DNA of 64,000 bases from positions 1,302,001-1,366,000 of the forward strand of contig NZ_CP034413.3 in the NCBI RefSeq assembly GCF_005121165.3, read 5' to 3'. Shown one piece after another: positions 55,253 to 64,000 of this stretch (within the stretch, counting starts at the first letter, position 1; each line of letters opens with the position of its first letter). The DNA is from Dysosmobacter welbionis. Its GTDB lineage: Bacteria; Bacillota; Clostridia; Oscillospirales; Oscillospiraceae. The notes under the pieces were generated by a model. That model saw nothing but the letters and a program-made list of their open reading frames with translations, made no database searches and had not been told where the DNA came from. The position numbers were made by a program, and so were the translations under genes.

Positions 55253-55444
55253 TCATGCCTTCCGGGCCCGGATGGCATTGACCGGGCAGCCGTTGGCCGC
55301 GTCGAAGGCCCCCGCCTCCTCCGCCGGGGTCCGGGGCTGGGCCTGCACCACGGACACCCGCCCCTGGATCTGAAACACGGCCGGCACCGCCGCCGCGCAC
55401 ATCCCGCAGCCGATACACCGGGAGGCGTCCACATTGACTGTCAT
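55253..55444 (-). CDS. Monocluster [4Fe-4S] ferredoxin
   Basis: ATG at 55442-55444, behind AGGAAG; the longer in-frame upstream start is rejected. The 63-aa protein carries CIGCGMCAAAVP and a distal CPVNAI, giving four Cys for one [4Fe-4S] cluster (C-x2-C-x2-C...CP). The fourth Cys of the first motif is replaced by Val, as in monocluster ferredoxins. It is a single, highly expressed-looking gene. Confidence 0.9.
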   Translation of the reverse strand: MTVNVDASRCIGCGMCAAAVPAVFQIQGRVSVVQAQPRTPAEEAGAFDAANGCPVNAIRARKA

Positions 55445-55689
55445 GCGCTTCCTCCTTTTCCGCGGGCTGCGCCCGCTGTTCCCTTTTATTGTAATACACC
55501 GCGCCGGTTTCTCCAAGTCTTTTCTGCGGCGGGCGGAACTTTTTTCCCGCAGACGCCGTCTTGTATTTGGGAGACTCTGTGCAATCTGGTGGATTTTGTT
55601 GCCCCATTCCCATTTACTTTTCCGCCTGTTTATGCTATTCTGAAGAGGATTATGTAGACCATCTCAGCTGCAGCTTATGGAGGTATGAC

Positions 55690-58600
55690 ATGAAAAACAC
55701 CCTGCGCAAAACCCTGTCCCTGTTTTTGGCGTTCACGCTTCTTTGCTCCCTGGGCCTCACCGCCGCCGCGTCCGAGGCCATGGGCGAGGACCTGACCTCC
55801 AAGGGCACTCTTTTGAACCAGAAGACCCAGCTCTCCACCAATGTGTTTTGGAGTACTGCGTACTCCGACCTGCGGACGGAGAACGTCGTCACATACGAGC
55901 CCAATGCAGATGTGACGCCCATCGTCACCTTCGGGGACTCCCTGACCACCCGCACCACGGTCACCTCTGCGGCCCGGGCACTGGAGAGCCAGGGCTACCG
56001 GGTGGCGGCGGGCATCAACGGCGACTTCTTCAACACCTCCAACGGCCTGCCCATCGGCATCCTGGTGTCGGAGGGAGAGGTCCTCAGCAGCGACGGCGGC
56101 TACTACGCCATGGGTTTCCGGGAGGATGGCTCTGCTGTCATCGGCAAGCCCGGACTCTCCATCTCCGCCAACCTGGGCTATCAGGGTTCGGACAGCAGCG
56201 GGTACTTCACGGACATCATCCGCACGGTGGCCGGCATCAACAAGGCCCGGGTCTCCACCGGCGGCATCTACCTCTATACATACGACTTCAACAACCGGCA
56301 CACCACCGGCAATACCGAGGCCGGCGTGGACGTGCTGTGCACCATCGTGGACGGCTCCCTCTCCATCGGCGGCACCATGACGCTGGTGGTGGACCAGGTG
56401 ATCGAGGCCACCTCCGCAACGGCCATCGGGCCGGACCAGATTGTCCTCTCCGCCAACGCCCTCTCCAACACCTACTACACCGACGCCCTGCGGAACATCC
56501 CTGTGGGCGCCACGGTGACCGTCACCGTCTCCGCCGCCAATGAGGCGTGGAACGATGTGCAGTACGCCGTGGGTGCCTTATACTCCCTGGTGCAGGACGG
56601 CGCCGTGGTCTCCGGTCTGCCCTCCGGGGTGAACCCCCGCACGGCGGTGGGTGTGACAGCTGACGGCACCGTGGTGTTCTATACCATCGACGGCCGCCGG
56701 TCCGGCCACTCCATCGGCGCCAGCCTGAGCCAGGTGGCCCAGCGGATGATCGAGCTGGGCTGCGTGGCCGCCATCGGCCTGGACGGCGGCGGCTCCACCA
56801 CCATCACCGTGACGCAGCCCGACGACACCACCGCCGCTACCATCAACCGTCCCTCCGACGGCAGTGAGCGGGCGGTGGCCAACCACCTGTTCCTGGTGGC
56901 CACCAATGAGCCCACCGGCGAACTGGGCCACTTCTACGTCCAGGCGGACAACGCCTACGTTCTGGCGGGCAGCAAGGTAGAGATCTCCGCCGCCGCCGTA
57001 GACACCAACTACATCCCCATGGACGAGGACTATGACTACGACCTGGAGGCCTCCGACGGGGAGCTGGACGGCAATATCCTCACCACCCCGAAACGGGGCG
57101 GTGAGATCACCGTCACCGCCTCCAGCGGCCGCAGAGAAGGCTCTACCACCGTCTACGCCATCGAGGATCCCACGGACGTGGTGATCCGGGACAGCAGCGG
57201 CACCGCGCTCACCACGCTGAATGCCGCCACCGGCACCACCACCCAGCTGGCCGCCACCGCCGCCTACAACCACATCTCCCTGAAGGCGGATCCAGAAGCC
57301 TTCACCTGGGAGGTCACCGGCGACATCGGCACGGTGGATGAGCACGGCCTCTTTACTGCCGCCGCGCCCGGCACCGGCACCATCACGGTCTCCGCCGGCC
57401 GGGCCAGAGTCTCCATCCCCGTCACCGTCTCCAGCTCCGGCACGGTCTCCGCCGGCGGCGTCATGGAGGTGGAGTCCTTTGAGGGCAGCACCACCATCTT
57501 CCGGGGCAGCGGCAGCAACATGGACTTCAGTCTGAACCACAGCGCCGACACCGTGCGGATGGGCAGCGGCTCCGCCAAGGTGGATTACACTCTTACCGAA
57601 ACCGGCGCATCCCAAGGCGCCTACACCGCCGAGTGGCGGGCCTCCAAGTCCACGGGCATCGACTGCAGCACCTATACTGCCCTGCACCTGTGGGTCTACG
57701 GCGACGGCTCCGGCAACATCCTGTCCCTGCTGTACAACGATGGCGCCGCAGGCTATCAGTCCCTCCAGGTAACCCCGCTGGACTTCACCGGCTGGAAACA
57801 GGTCACCGTCACCCTCCCCGGCGCACACTTCGAGATTCAGGGTCTGCAGGTCAGCGCCACCACCGCCGCAGACGGTACGGTTTCTGTCGGCGACAAGCTC
57901 TCCGGCACCATCTATATCGACCACATCACCGCCACCGCCTCCGGCACGCCGGACAACGCGGCGCCTGTGGTCTCCGCCTCCCTCGACAATTCCCTCTGGC
58001 AGGTGACCGCCTCGGTCGCCGACGCGGTGGATGGCATCCTGCCAGCGGGCAGCGTCACCGTCACCTACAACGGCGCCCCCTACGGCAGCTATGATCCCGC
58101 CACCGGTCTTGTGACCGTGGCCCTGCCCGGCCCCGGGGAGAGCCACGAGGCCATGCGGATCACCATCACCGCCCGGGACCTCTCCGGCAACATCGGCCGG
58201 GCCTCCGTGGATGTGGAGCCCTACGGCGTGGACCACAAGTTCACGGACATCAACGACTACTGGGCGGCCACCTATGTGGACTTCCTGTACAACGCCAATA
58301 TCACCACCGGCTATGCCGACGGCACCTTCCGGCCCAACGACAACATCTCCCGCCAGCAGTTCGCGGTGATGCTGTATCGCTACCTGGGGCTGGACGGCAC
58401 CCAGTATGAGAGCGTGACGCTGCCCTTCGCGGACAACGCCTCCATCGGGGATTACGCCCTGACGGCGGTGAAGGCCCTGTACACCGAGGGCATCATCAAC
58501 GGCTCCACCGGCAGCGACGGACGGCTGTACTTCAATCCCGGCGGGTCCCTGACCCGGGCCCAGGCCGCCGCCATGATCGGCCGTACCCAGGAGAAGGGCT

Positions 58601-58776
58601 ACGCCATTGTCGATCTGACCTTCTCCGACACCGCCTCCATCCCTGCCTACGCCACCTACTACATCCAGACCATGGCGGCCCAGGGCGTCATCAGCGGCTA
58701 TGCGGACGGCACGTTCCAGCCCGGAGCCAACATCACCCGGGGTCAGATGGCCAAGATCCTCTACAACCTGATGTGA
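55690..58776 (+). CDS. Secreted SLH protein with phosphodiester glycosidase (NAGPA/DUF2233) domain
   Basis: ATG at 55690, 7 bases after GGAGG, starts a signal peptide (MKNTLRKTLSLFLAFTLLCSLGLTAAA); the frame is open further upstream without support. The 1,028-aa product has a phosphodiester alpha-N-acetylglucosaminidase-type domain (residues ~60-420, ALESQGYRVAAGINGDFFNT, NPRTAVGVTADGTVVFYTIDG, GCVAAIGLDGGGSTT). Ig-like/BIG2-type and carbohydrate-binding-like segments follow (~430-830), then three SLH domains (TDINDYWAATYVDFLYN, TTGYADGTFRPNDNISRQQF and two more). It is predicted to be wall anchored and to act on phosphodiester-linked glycans. Confidence 0.88.
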   Translation: MKNTLRKTLSLFLAFTLLCSLGLTAAASEAMGEDLTSKGTLLNQKTQLSTNVFWSTAYSDLRTENVVTYEPNADVTPIVTFGDSLTTRTTVTSAARALESQGYRVAAGINGDFFNTSNGLPIGILVSEGEVLSSDGGYYAMGFREDGSAVIGKPGLSISANLGYQGSDSSGYFTDIIRTVAGINKARVSTGGIYLYTYDFNNRHTTGNTEAGVDVLCTIVDGSLSIGGTMTLVVDQVIEATSATAIGPDQIVLSANALSNTYYTDALRNIPVGATVTVTVSAANEAWNDVQYAVGALYSLVQDGAVVSGLPSGVNPRTAVGVTADGTVVFYTIDGRRSGHSIGASLSQVAQRMIELGCVAAIGLDGGGSTTITVTQPDDTTAATINRPSDGSERAVANHLFLVATNEPTGELGHFYVQADNAYVLAGSKVEISAAAVDTNYIPMDEDYDYDLEASDGELDGNILTTPKRGGEITVTASSGRREGSTTVYAIEDPTDVVIRDSSGTALTTLNAATGTTTQLAATAAYNHISLKADPEAFTWEVTGDIGTVDEHGLFTAAAPGTGTITVSAGRARVSIPVTVSSSGTVSAGGVMEVESFEGSTTIFRGSGSNMDFSLNHSADTVRMGSGSAKVDYTLTETGASQGAYTAEWRASKSTGIDCSTYTALHLWVYGDGSGNILSLLYNDGAAGYQSLQVTPLDFTGWKQVTVTLPGAHFEIQGLQVSATTAADGTVSVGDKLSGTIYIDHITATASGTPDNAAPVVSASLDNSLWQVTASVADAVDGILPAGSVTVTYNGAPYGSYDPATGLVTVALPGPGESHEAMRITITARDLSGNIGRASVDVEPYGVDHKFTDINDYWAATYVDFLYNANITTGYADGTFRPNDNISRQQFAVMLYRYLGLDGTQYESVTLPFADNASIGDYALTAVKALYTEGIINGSTGSDGRLYFNPGGSLTRAQAAAMIGRTQEKGYAIVDLTFSDTASIPAYATYYIQTMAAQGVISGYADGTFQPGANITRGQMAKILYNLM

Positions 58777-58788
58777 GTTTCGCCTTTC

Positions 58789-58816
58789 AGAGGCCGGCGC
58801 ATCCGCGCCGGCCTCT
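58789..58816 (+). terminator. Terminator of the second SLH gene
   Basis: AGAGGCCGGCGC (58789-58800), ATCC, GCGCCGGCCTCT (58805-58816), then CCTTAT, 13 bp past the stop. The 58,820-59,010 stretch shows no gene. Confidence 0.85.
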
Positions 58817-59010
58817 CCTTATGGAGAGCGTCTTTTCGGAATCTGCCGGGTGCTGCAAAGCGCTATCGACTCCAATCCCCTGTGATTTCAGGAAAGGGTC
58901 TCCCCCGGGGCCCGTCCAGGCAAATGCCGCCGGGCACAGCCCTTCCCGGTCGGCCTCTATTCAGGCGGCCAGGGCTGTCCGGTGAAGCCGGAAGATGGAA
59001 ACGGTGCCTG

Positions 59011-59074
59011 TTGACAGCTCCTGCCCCAGGGTGTAAAGTAATCATATTCCACATCCTGTCCGCGGACAGGATGT
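59011..59074 (+). promoter_or_regulatory. Promoter plus 24-bp perfect palindromic operator
   Basis: TTGACA (59011-59016), 17-bp spacer, TAAAGT (59034-59039), then a perfect palindrome with 12-bp arms ACATCCTGTCCG (59051-59062) and CGGACAGGATGT (59063-59074), immediately past the expected start site and 22 bp before the next gene's ATG. The position suits a repressor site. A loopless hairpin in the RNA leader is the alternative. Confidence 0.6.
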
Positions 59075-59095
59075 CTCTTTGCGAGGAGGCCCCCC

Positions 59096-59884
59096 ATGAA
59101 GCTGAGACGTTCCGCCTGCATTGACACGCTGTACCTGGAGCTGCCCTTCCTGGACCGGTTCCAGGCGGCAAAGGAGGACGGCTTTGACGCCGTGGAGTTC
59201 TGGAGCTGGGCGGACCGGGACCTCTCTGCCGTCAAATCGGCATCAGATCGGGCCGGGATCCCTGTCTGCGGCTTCAACGGGGACGCGGACCTCTCTCTGA
59301 TCGACCCTGCCCAGCGGGAGGCGTATCTGGCCTTTCTGCACCGCTCTCTGGAGGCGGCCCGGTTCCTGGGCGCCTCCGGCGTCACCGTCCACTCCAACGG
59401 TCTGGGGCTGGGGGGCGTGGTGCTGGCGCCCCGGGAGGACCTCTCCCACACGGTGAAGCTCTGCTCCCTGTACGCGGGCCTTGCCGCCAGCGCCCGCCTG
59501 GCGGAGGAGGCAGGCGTCACCCTCTATCTGGAACCGCTGAACATCTCCACAGACCACCCCGGTAATTTTCTGCGGGACACGCAGACGGCGGCGGAGCTGG
59601 TACGCCTGATCGGCTCTCCCCGCCTGAAGGTCCTGTATGACATCTACCACATGCAGCTGAACGAGGGCCGCCTCTGCGACACCATCCGGCAGTACGCCGA
59701 TACCTTCGGCCATGTCCACGCGGCAGACGCCCCTGGCCGCCGTGAGCCCGGTACCGGGGAGATCGCCTTCCCCCGGGTCTACAAGGCGCTGGAGGCCGCC
59801 GGCTACACAGGGCTGGTGGGCTATGAGCTGTTTCCCGCCCGCTCCACCCGGGAGGCTGTAAAGGCCATTCTGGACGCCGGCTGA
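59096..59884 (+). CDS. Hydroxypyruvate isomerase-like TIM-barrel protein
   Basis: ATG at 59096 follows CGAGGAGG. The 262-aa protein belongs to the xylose isomerase-like TIM barrels: FQAAKEDGFDAVEFWSW, GASGVTVHSNGLGLGG, TLYLEPLN, VLYDIYHMQLNEGRL, HVHAADAPGRREPGTGEIAF, GYTGLVGYELFP. These include the Glu, Asp/His and Glu metal ligands of the Hyi family, which isomerises hydroxypyruvate or other hydroxy-keto acids. It precedes the YczE-like gene by 51 bp and is probably regulated through the palindrome upstream. Confidence 0.88.
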   Translation: MKLRRSACIDTLYLELPFLDRFQAAKEDGFDAVEFWSWADRDLSAVKSASDRAGIPVCGFNGDADLSLIDPAQREAYLAFLHRSLEAARFLGASGVTVHSNGLGLGGVVLAPREDLSHTVKLCSLYAGLAASARLAEEAGVTLYLEPLNISTDHPGNFLRDTQTAAELVRLIGSPRLKVLYDIYHMQLNEGRLCDTIRQYADTFGHVHAADAPGRREPGTGEIAFPRVYKALEAAGYTGLVGYELFPARSTREAVKAILDAG

Positions 59885-59935
59885 CACGTTGACCGGTACC
59901 CCCTGTATTCTGCGAAAAAGGACGGATCCAACAAG

Positions 59936-60595
59936 ATGCACTCCATAAAAATCGCTCTCTCCCGCTATGGCTGGTTCACTGCCGGGGTCCTGCTGAACGC
60001 CTTCGGCGTGGCCCTGATTACCAAGGCCGCGCTGGGGACCTCCCCCATCTCCAGCCTGCCCTATGTGCTGAGCCTCCGCTTTCCCGTCACGCTGGGACAG
60101 TTCACTTTTTTGATGAATATGCTGTTCATTCTGGCGCAGGTCCTGCTGCTGCGGAAGGACTTCCGTCCCGTTCAGCTCCTACAGGTTGCTGTGAATGTGG
60201 TGTTCAGCCTGTTCATTGATGTGAGCATGGGACTCCTCTCCTGGATGGAGGTCGGTGTGCTGCCCATGCGGCTGCTGGCGCTGGCCGTGGGCTGCGCCGT
60301 GCTGGGCTTCGGCATCAGCGTCGAGGTGGCGCCCCGGGTGCTGATGGTCCCCGGCGAGGGGATCGTCCAGGCCATCGCAGTCGTCACCGGCCGACAGTTC
60401 GGCAATGTAAAGACGGCTTTCGACGCCACGCTGGTGTCCACAGCCCTGCTCCTCTCCCTGCTCTTCTTCCATCAGCTCCAGGGCCTGGAGATCGGCACCA
60501 TTTTTTCCGCACTGGCGGTTGGCCGGTTCGTGAACCTCTATAACCGGAGACTGCCGCTGATCTCCCGCATCTCCGCCCTGGGTGCAAGAACCTGA
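59936..60595 (+). CDS. YczE/YyaS-like membrane protein
   Basis: ATG at 59936; no strong ribosome site is visible. The 219-aa protein has about five membrane spans, starting LLNAFGVALITKAALGTSPISSLPYVLSL and containing VEVAPRVLMVPGEGIVQAIA and FDATLVSTALLLSLLFF, typical of the YczE/DUF6198 group. Function is unknown; the related YitT proteins are equally obscure. It may be co-transcribed with the preceding isomerase gene. Confidence 0.8.
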   Translation: MHSIKIALSRYGWFTAGVLLNAFGVALITKAALGTSPISSLPYVLSLRFPVTLGQFTFLMNMLFILAQVLLLRKDFRPVQLLQVAVNVVFSLFIDVSMGLLSWMEVGVLPMRLLALAVGCAVLGFGISVEVAPRVLMVPGEGIVQAIAVVTGRQFGNVKTAFDATLVSTALLLSLLFFHQLQGLEIGTIFSALAVGRFVNLYNRRLPLISRISALGART

Positions 60596-60605
60596 AAAAT
60601 CAGTG

Positions 60606-60634
60606 TTGCATCCCTTCCGTTGTTATGGTATATT
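60606..60634 (+). promoter_or_regulatory. Promoter of a structured leader or small RNA
   Basis: TTGCAT (60606-60611), 17-bp spacer, TATATT (60629-60634). It is followed by the structured, non-coding 60641-60768 stretch and its own terminator. Confidence 0.65.
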
Positions 60635-60640
60635 AGCAGA

Positions 60641-60768
60641 TAAGTAAGTTGGCCTGCCGGCCAGGAAGGATCTGTGAACCCGCGTGGACGAACCTCCGTT
60701 GCCCACCCATACATACCGAGGTGTCTTTCAGAAGGACAGTCTGCCCCAAGGGGTGAGACTGCCCTTTT
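60641..60768 (+). ncRNA. Candidate small RNA or riboswitch-like leader upstream of CorC gene
   Basis: ~128 nt run from a good promoter to a terminator hairpin (CAGTCT at 60737-60742, GCCCC/GGGG, AGACTG at 60756-60761, then CCCTTTT). The body contains stems such as GGCCTGCCGGCC and a GGTGTCTTTCAGAAGGACAG-type hairpin, but matches no riboswitch consensus I can recite. Either a free RNA (6S-like size) or a terminating leader of the gene at 60812. It is non-coding on inspection. Confidence 0.55.
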
Positions 60769-60811
60769 CGCGTTTTGGGCCTCAGGGATCCGCTGATTTT
60801 TTTGAGGAGTG

Positions 60812-62095
60812 ATGATTTTTCCCATGGACAGTTCCACTATATCAATGACCGTGGCCATCGTCCTGCTGGTGATGATGTCGGCCTATTTCTCCGCCACGGA
60901 GACCGCCTTCTCCTGCCTGAACAAGATCCGGATGAAGAGCCGGGCGGAGTCCGGCGACCACCGGGCTGCTCTTGCCATGGACCTGGTGGAGGACTATGAC
61001 CGGCTGATCTCCACCATCCTCATCGGCAACAACATCGTGAACATCACCGCCTCCACTGTGGGCACAGTGCTGTTCACCAAGCTGTATGCGGCTTACGGCC
61101 CCACCGTCTCTACGGTGGTGTTGACGCTGGTGGTGCTGATCTTCGGCGAGATTTCCCCCAAGAGCCTGGCCAAGGAGCACGCGGAGAGCTTCGCCATGTT
61201 CTCCGCGCCCATCCTGCGGGTGTTTCTGCTGGTCCTGCGGCCACTGAACTTCCTGTTCTCCCAGTGGAAGCGGCTGCTGAACATGATCTTCCACCCCTCT
61301 GAGGACCAGGGCATCACGGAAGAGGAACTAATCACCATGGTATCCGAGGCGGAGAACGAGGGAGGTCTGGACCAGCACGAGAGCCAGCTGATCCGCTCCG
61401 CCATCGAGTTCGGCGACCTGGAGGCCGGGGACATCCTGACGCCCCGGGTGGACATCGTGGCGGTGGAGGACTCTGCCTCCATGGAGGAGATCGCCGCCGT
61501 GTTCGCTGAGAGCGGCTACTCCCGCCTGCCGGTGTACCACAAGGACGTGGATGACATCGTGGGCGTGATCCATGAGAAGGACTTCAACGCCGCCCGCTAC
61601 CGGGGCCAGGGCAACATCTCCGGCTGCATCACGCCGGTCCACTATACCACCGCCAATGCGGACCTGGGCCTGCTGCTGCGGACGCTGCAGAAAAAAAAGA
61701 CCCACATGGCCATCGTGGTGGATGAGTACGGCGGCACCGAGGGCCTGCTGACCATGGAGGACATCCTGGAGGAGCTGGTGGGCGAGATCTGGGACGAGCA
61801 CGATGAAGTGGTGGAGTCCTTCCGCAAGCAGAGCGACGGCAGCTTCCTGGTGGCCGCCGGCGCCGACCTCTCCGACTTGTACGATCTGTTCTCCATCAAG
61901 GGGGACTGCGACGCCAGCACCGTCTCCGGCTGGGTGATCGACCAGCTGGGCCGCCTGCCCCTGGTGGGGGACCACTTCCAGGCGGAGGGCCTGGACGTCA
62001 CTGTGACCATGGTGGACCACCGCCGGGTGCTGGAGGTTCGGGTGGCCGTGGCGGCGGAGGCGCCGGAGACCGCGGAGGGCGCGGCACAGCACTGA
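60812..62095 (+). CDS. CorC/HlyC-family membrane protein (CNNM-CBS-CorC)
   Basis: ATG at 60812 follows GAGGAG; GTG 60809 and ATG 60824 are alternatives. The 427-aa protein has a CNNM domain (four spans, [24 protein letters not shown] and [10 protein letters not shown]), paired CBS domains ([41 protein letters not shown]) and the C-terminal CorC/HlyC domain ([28 protein letters not shown]). Relatives export Mg2+ or other cations. A candidate regulatory RNA lies directly upstream. Confidence 0.9.
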   Translation: MIFPMDSSTISMTVAIVLLVMMSAYFSATETAFSCLNKIRMKSRAESGDHRAALAMDLVEDYDRLISTILIGNNIVNITASTVGTVLFTKLYAAYGPTVSTVVLTLVVLIFGEISPKSLAKEHAESFAMFSAPILRVFLLVLRPLNFLFSQWKRLLNMIFHPSEDQGITEEELITMVSEAENEGGLDQHESQLIRSAIEFGDLEAGDILTPRVDIVAVEDSASMEEIAAVFAESGYSRLPVYHKDVDDIVGVIHEKDFNAARYRGQGNISGCITPVHYTTANADLGLLLRTLQKKKTHMAIVVDEYGGTEGLLTMEDILEELVGEIWDEHDEVVESFRKQSDGSFLVAAGADLSDLYDLFSIKGDCDASTVSGWVIDQLGRLPLVGDHFQAEGLDVTVTMVDHRRVLEVRVAVAAEAPETAEGAAQH

Positions 62096-62170
62096 CCGGA
62101 CGAACCCGCCGCCCGTCCCGCCAGAGCCCCGGCGGGACGGGCGGCTCCCTCATTTGAAACCGGAGGTCTT

Positions 62171-63310
62171 ATGTACGTCTATTCCCTGGGACAGTGGCTG
62201 CTGTTCTTCTTTCTCTACTGCTTTCTCGGCTGGGTGTGGGAATCCTGCTACGTCTCCGCCAAGCGGCGCCAGTGGGTGAACCGTGGCTTTCTTCACGGCC
62301 CCATGCTGCCCATCTATGGCACCGGCGCCGTCATCATCCTGCTGGCCACCATCCCCGTGCGGGACAGCCTGTGGCTGGTTTTCCTGCTGGGCATGCTGGC
62401 CGCCACGGCGCTGGAGTATGTCACCGGTGCCGCCATGGAGGCCCTCTTCAAAGTCCGTTACTGGGATTACTCCAAGCAGCCCTTCAACCTCAACGGCTAT
62501 ATCTGCCTCACCAGCTCCCTGGCCTGGGGCGCCTTCTCCATCCTGCTGGTGCGGTTTCTGCACCCGCCTGTGGAGGATCTGGTGCTGCGGCTGCCCGCCT
62601 TCCTGGTGGATCCTCTGGCGTTCCTGCTGACCATCGCCGTCACCGTAGACGCAGTCCGGTCCTTCCAGGCCGCCATGGACCTGCGGGAGGTCCTCACCCG
62701 CCTCACGGAGGAGAACGAGGACCTGCGCCGCCTTGCCAAGCGGGTGGAGGTGATCTCCGCCTTTGCGGAGGAGGACCTGCGCCGCTTCCGGGAGCGCACG
62801 GAGGTGGAGCGGCTGCTCCGGCAGGAGCGCTGGGAGGACACCCGCCGCCAGATTCAGGAGGCCTATGCCAAGGGCGCCCGACGCCGCCAGGCCCAGCTGG
62901 AGGAGTCCCTGCGCCGCCGGACCGATGCCAAGCTGACGGCCCTTGCCAACATCCAGGAGGCTCTGGAGGCCTACCGGGACCGGCTGGCAGTTGCCAGGGA
63001 CCTGACAGAGGAGTCTCTGGAGGCCCGCCGGGCGGAAGTCCAGCAGCTTTTGGACCGACTCCGGGACCGGGAAGCTTCCATCCGCGCCCGCACCGCCAGG
63101 CGTTATCGCCAGTCCCTGCGCATCCTGCGGGGCAACCCCTCCGCCAGCGCCAAAGCCTTTGCCGAGGCCCTGGAGTCCCTGCGGAAGCTGGGGGATCGCC
63201 GGGAGGGGAGGACGGCGAATGAGGAAAGCCGGCGCAGCAGCCCCTGCTCTGCAGAGCGGTCGTTGGTTCCATACGGAGCGGACGTCCCTTCTTTTCGTGT
63301 CCCCTTATAG
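62171..63310 (+). CDS. Putative ABC transporter permease (CmpB-like) with long coiled tail
   Basis: ATG at 62171; the ribosome site is a modest GGAGG at 62161-62165. The 379-aa protein has about five spans with [37 protein letters not shown] and [21 protein letters not shown], the signature of the CmpB-like family. A charged helical tail (residues ~175-340) very rich in Arg and Glu follows, probably a cytosolic coiled coil. Family function is not established. Confidence 0.85.
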   Translation: MYVYSLGQWLLFFFLYCFLGWVWESCYVSAKRRQWVNRGFLHGPMLPIYGTGAVIILLATIPVRDSLWLVFLLGMLAATALEYVTGAAMEALFKVRYWDYSKQPFNLNGYICLTSSLAWGAFSILLVRFLHPPVEDLVLRLPAFLVDPLAFLLTIAVTVDAVRSFQAAMDLREVLTRLTEENEDLRRLAKRVEVISAFAEEDLRRFRERTEVERLLRQERWEDTRRQIQEAYAKGARRRQAQLEESLRRRTDAKLTALANIQEALEAYRDRLAVARDLTEESLEARRAEVQQLLDRLRDREASIRARTARRYRQSLRILRGNPSASAKAFAEALESLRKLGDRREGRTANEESRRSSPCSAERSLVPYGADVPSFRVPL

Positions 63311-63349
63311 CAATTCTCCATCTCTGTCTGAACCGACGATCTTATACAA

Positions 63350-63384
63350 ACAAAGCGGCACAGCCTTCGGCTGTGCCGCTTTGT
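63350..63384. terminator. Terminator between CmpB-like and MATE genes
   Basis: Perfect 16-bp arms (63350-63365, 63369-63384) with loop TTC, serving the convergent genes on both sides. Confidence 0.9.
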
Positions 63385-63387
63385 CGA

Positions 63388-64000
63388 TCAGGATGGCAGC
63401 GTGGACTTGTTCTCCGCAGCGGGCGGGTCCGCGGGGAAATCCAGAATCCGCCGGATGCACAGGGCATAGACTGCGATGCTCACCACCGGCCCCGCGATGT
63501 CGGAGATGGGTTCCGCATAGAATGCGGCCCGGGCGCCGAATACCGCCGGCAGGGCAAACAGGGCGATAAAGTACACCGCCTTCCGGAAGGCGGACAGGGG
63601 CAGGGCCAGCTGTACCTTTCCCATGCCGGTGAATCCGTCCACAATGGCGTACTGCAGCCCCAGGGGGATCAGGGCCAGGGTGCAGATGTGGATGGCGGAG
63701 AGGGCCTCCGCTGCCAGCTCCGGCTCCGTGGTGAAGAGGCGCACGAAGAGAGCTCCCCCCAGACGGGCCAGCAGAAACAGGGCCGTCACATAGGCCACGC
63801 ACAGTCCGGCGATGAATGCCTGGGCCTTCAGGATCCGGTCCCGCCGCCGGGCGCCGTAGTTGTACGCCAGGATGGTGCCTGTGCCGGCGGAAATGCCTCC
63901 CAGGGGCATGGTCACCACCAGCATGAAGCTCTGGGCGATGGTGGCGCAGGTCACCAGACGGTCTCCCAGCTCCGCCCCGCCATAGGACTGGAGGATGGCG
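63388..64000 (-). CDS. MATE family efflux transporter, C-terminal part (cut by window edge)
   Basis: The frame is open from base 64000 to the stop at 63388-63390. The ~203 visible residues (ILQSYGGAELGDRLVTCATI, MPLGGISAGTGTILAYNYGARRRDRI, LQYAIVDGFTGMGKVQLALPLSAFRK) match the last six spans of MATE exporters, which expel drugs or metabolites against Na+ or H+. The start lies beyond the window. Confidence 0.85.
   Translation of the reverse strand, partial: AILQSYGGAELGDRLVTCATIAQSFMLVVTMPLGGISAGTGTILAYNYGARRRDRILKAQAFIAGLCVAYVTALFLLARLGGALFVRLFTTEPELAAEALSAIHICTLALIPLGLQYAIVDGFTGMGKVQLALPLSAFRKAVYFIALFALPAVFGARAAFYAEPISDIAGPVVSIAVYALCIRRILDFPADPPAAENKSTLPS

Overview
The window looks like chromosomal DNA from an anaerobic, spore-forming member of the Clostridia, most like the gut Oscillospiraceae (Flavonifractor/Lawsonibacter/Oscillibacter type). 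The reasons are a GC-rich backbone with strong GGAGG ribosome sites, a spoVAC gene, SLH-domain surface proteins, desulfoferrodoxin, Rnf-type redox genes, an anaerobic gyrase/topoisomerase IV pair and many ferredoxin-type Cys motifs. Genus cannot be fixed from this sequence alone.

Layout. 1-850: 5' part of a NuoF/GltD-like flavoprotein (minus strand). 860-20,054: a visibly more AT-rich accessory block. It holds a divergent LysR regulator and about ten catabolic genes: Old Yellow Enzyme enoate reductase, CoA-acylating aldehyde dehydrogenase, class III CoA-transferase, an orphan FAD/NAD domain, a NadC-MoCF fusion, a large Fe-S flavoprotein, a 472-aa protein of unknown family, an MFS carrier, an iron alcohol dehydrogenase, a GPH symporter and an SDR. 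The block ends at a group II intron scar and at a tRNA 3' fragment followed by a terminator, which looks like an attachment-site remnant. 20,100-25,300: relics (small broken ORFs, a damaged collagen-like gene, a holin-like ORF, a decayed IS66 element). 25,305-31,418: a 1,524-aa SLH surface protein, a 269-bp segment bounded by perfect 16-bp inverted repeats that carries a promoter and two opposed terminators, and a tyrosine recombinase. This is read as a candidate phase-variable promoter switch.

32,711-38,095: an operon for extracytosolic flavin electron transfer (two-repeat lipoprotein, ApbE, RnfC, RnfD, RnfG, small membrane protein) without rnfA, rnfB or rnfE. 38,561-40,180: an SirTM-type sirtuin with a macrodomain protein. 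40,531-44,623: HxlR regulator, AEC transporter, rhodanese, CoA-disulfide reductase-rhodanese. 44,684-45,013: tRNA-Gly(GCC) with duplicated 3' end. 45,051-52,451: lipoprotein, LUD protein, YitT protein and a ParC/ParE-like topoisomerase pair split by a dead RAYT transposase and a small ORF. 52,921-64,000: desulfoferrodoxin, SpoVAC, HemW, ferredoxin, a second SLH protein with a phosphodiester glycosidase domain, a hydroxypyruvate isomerase-like protein, membrane proteins, a CorC/HlyC protein behind a candidate small RNA, a CmpB-like protein and a partial MATE transporter.

A caution applies to the whole window. Six otherwise intact genes each lack exactly one base in a short G or C run (2667, 7803, 22781, 39019, 46951, 53820). 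That pattern fits uncorrected sequencing or assembly indels better than six independent pseudogenes, so broken-gene calls here should be treated as provisional. Two in-frame stop codons (21492, 49652) and the IS66 and small-ORF relics are different in kind and look like real decay.
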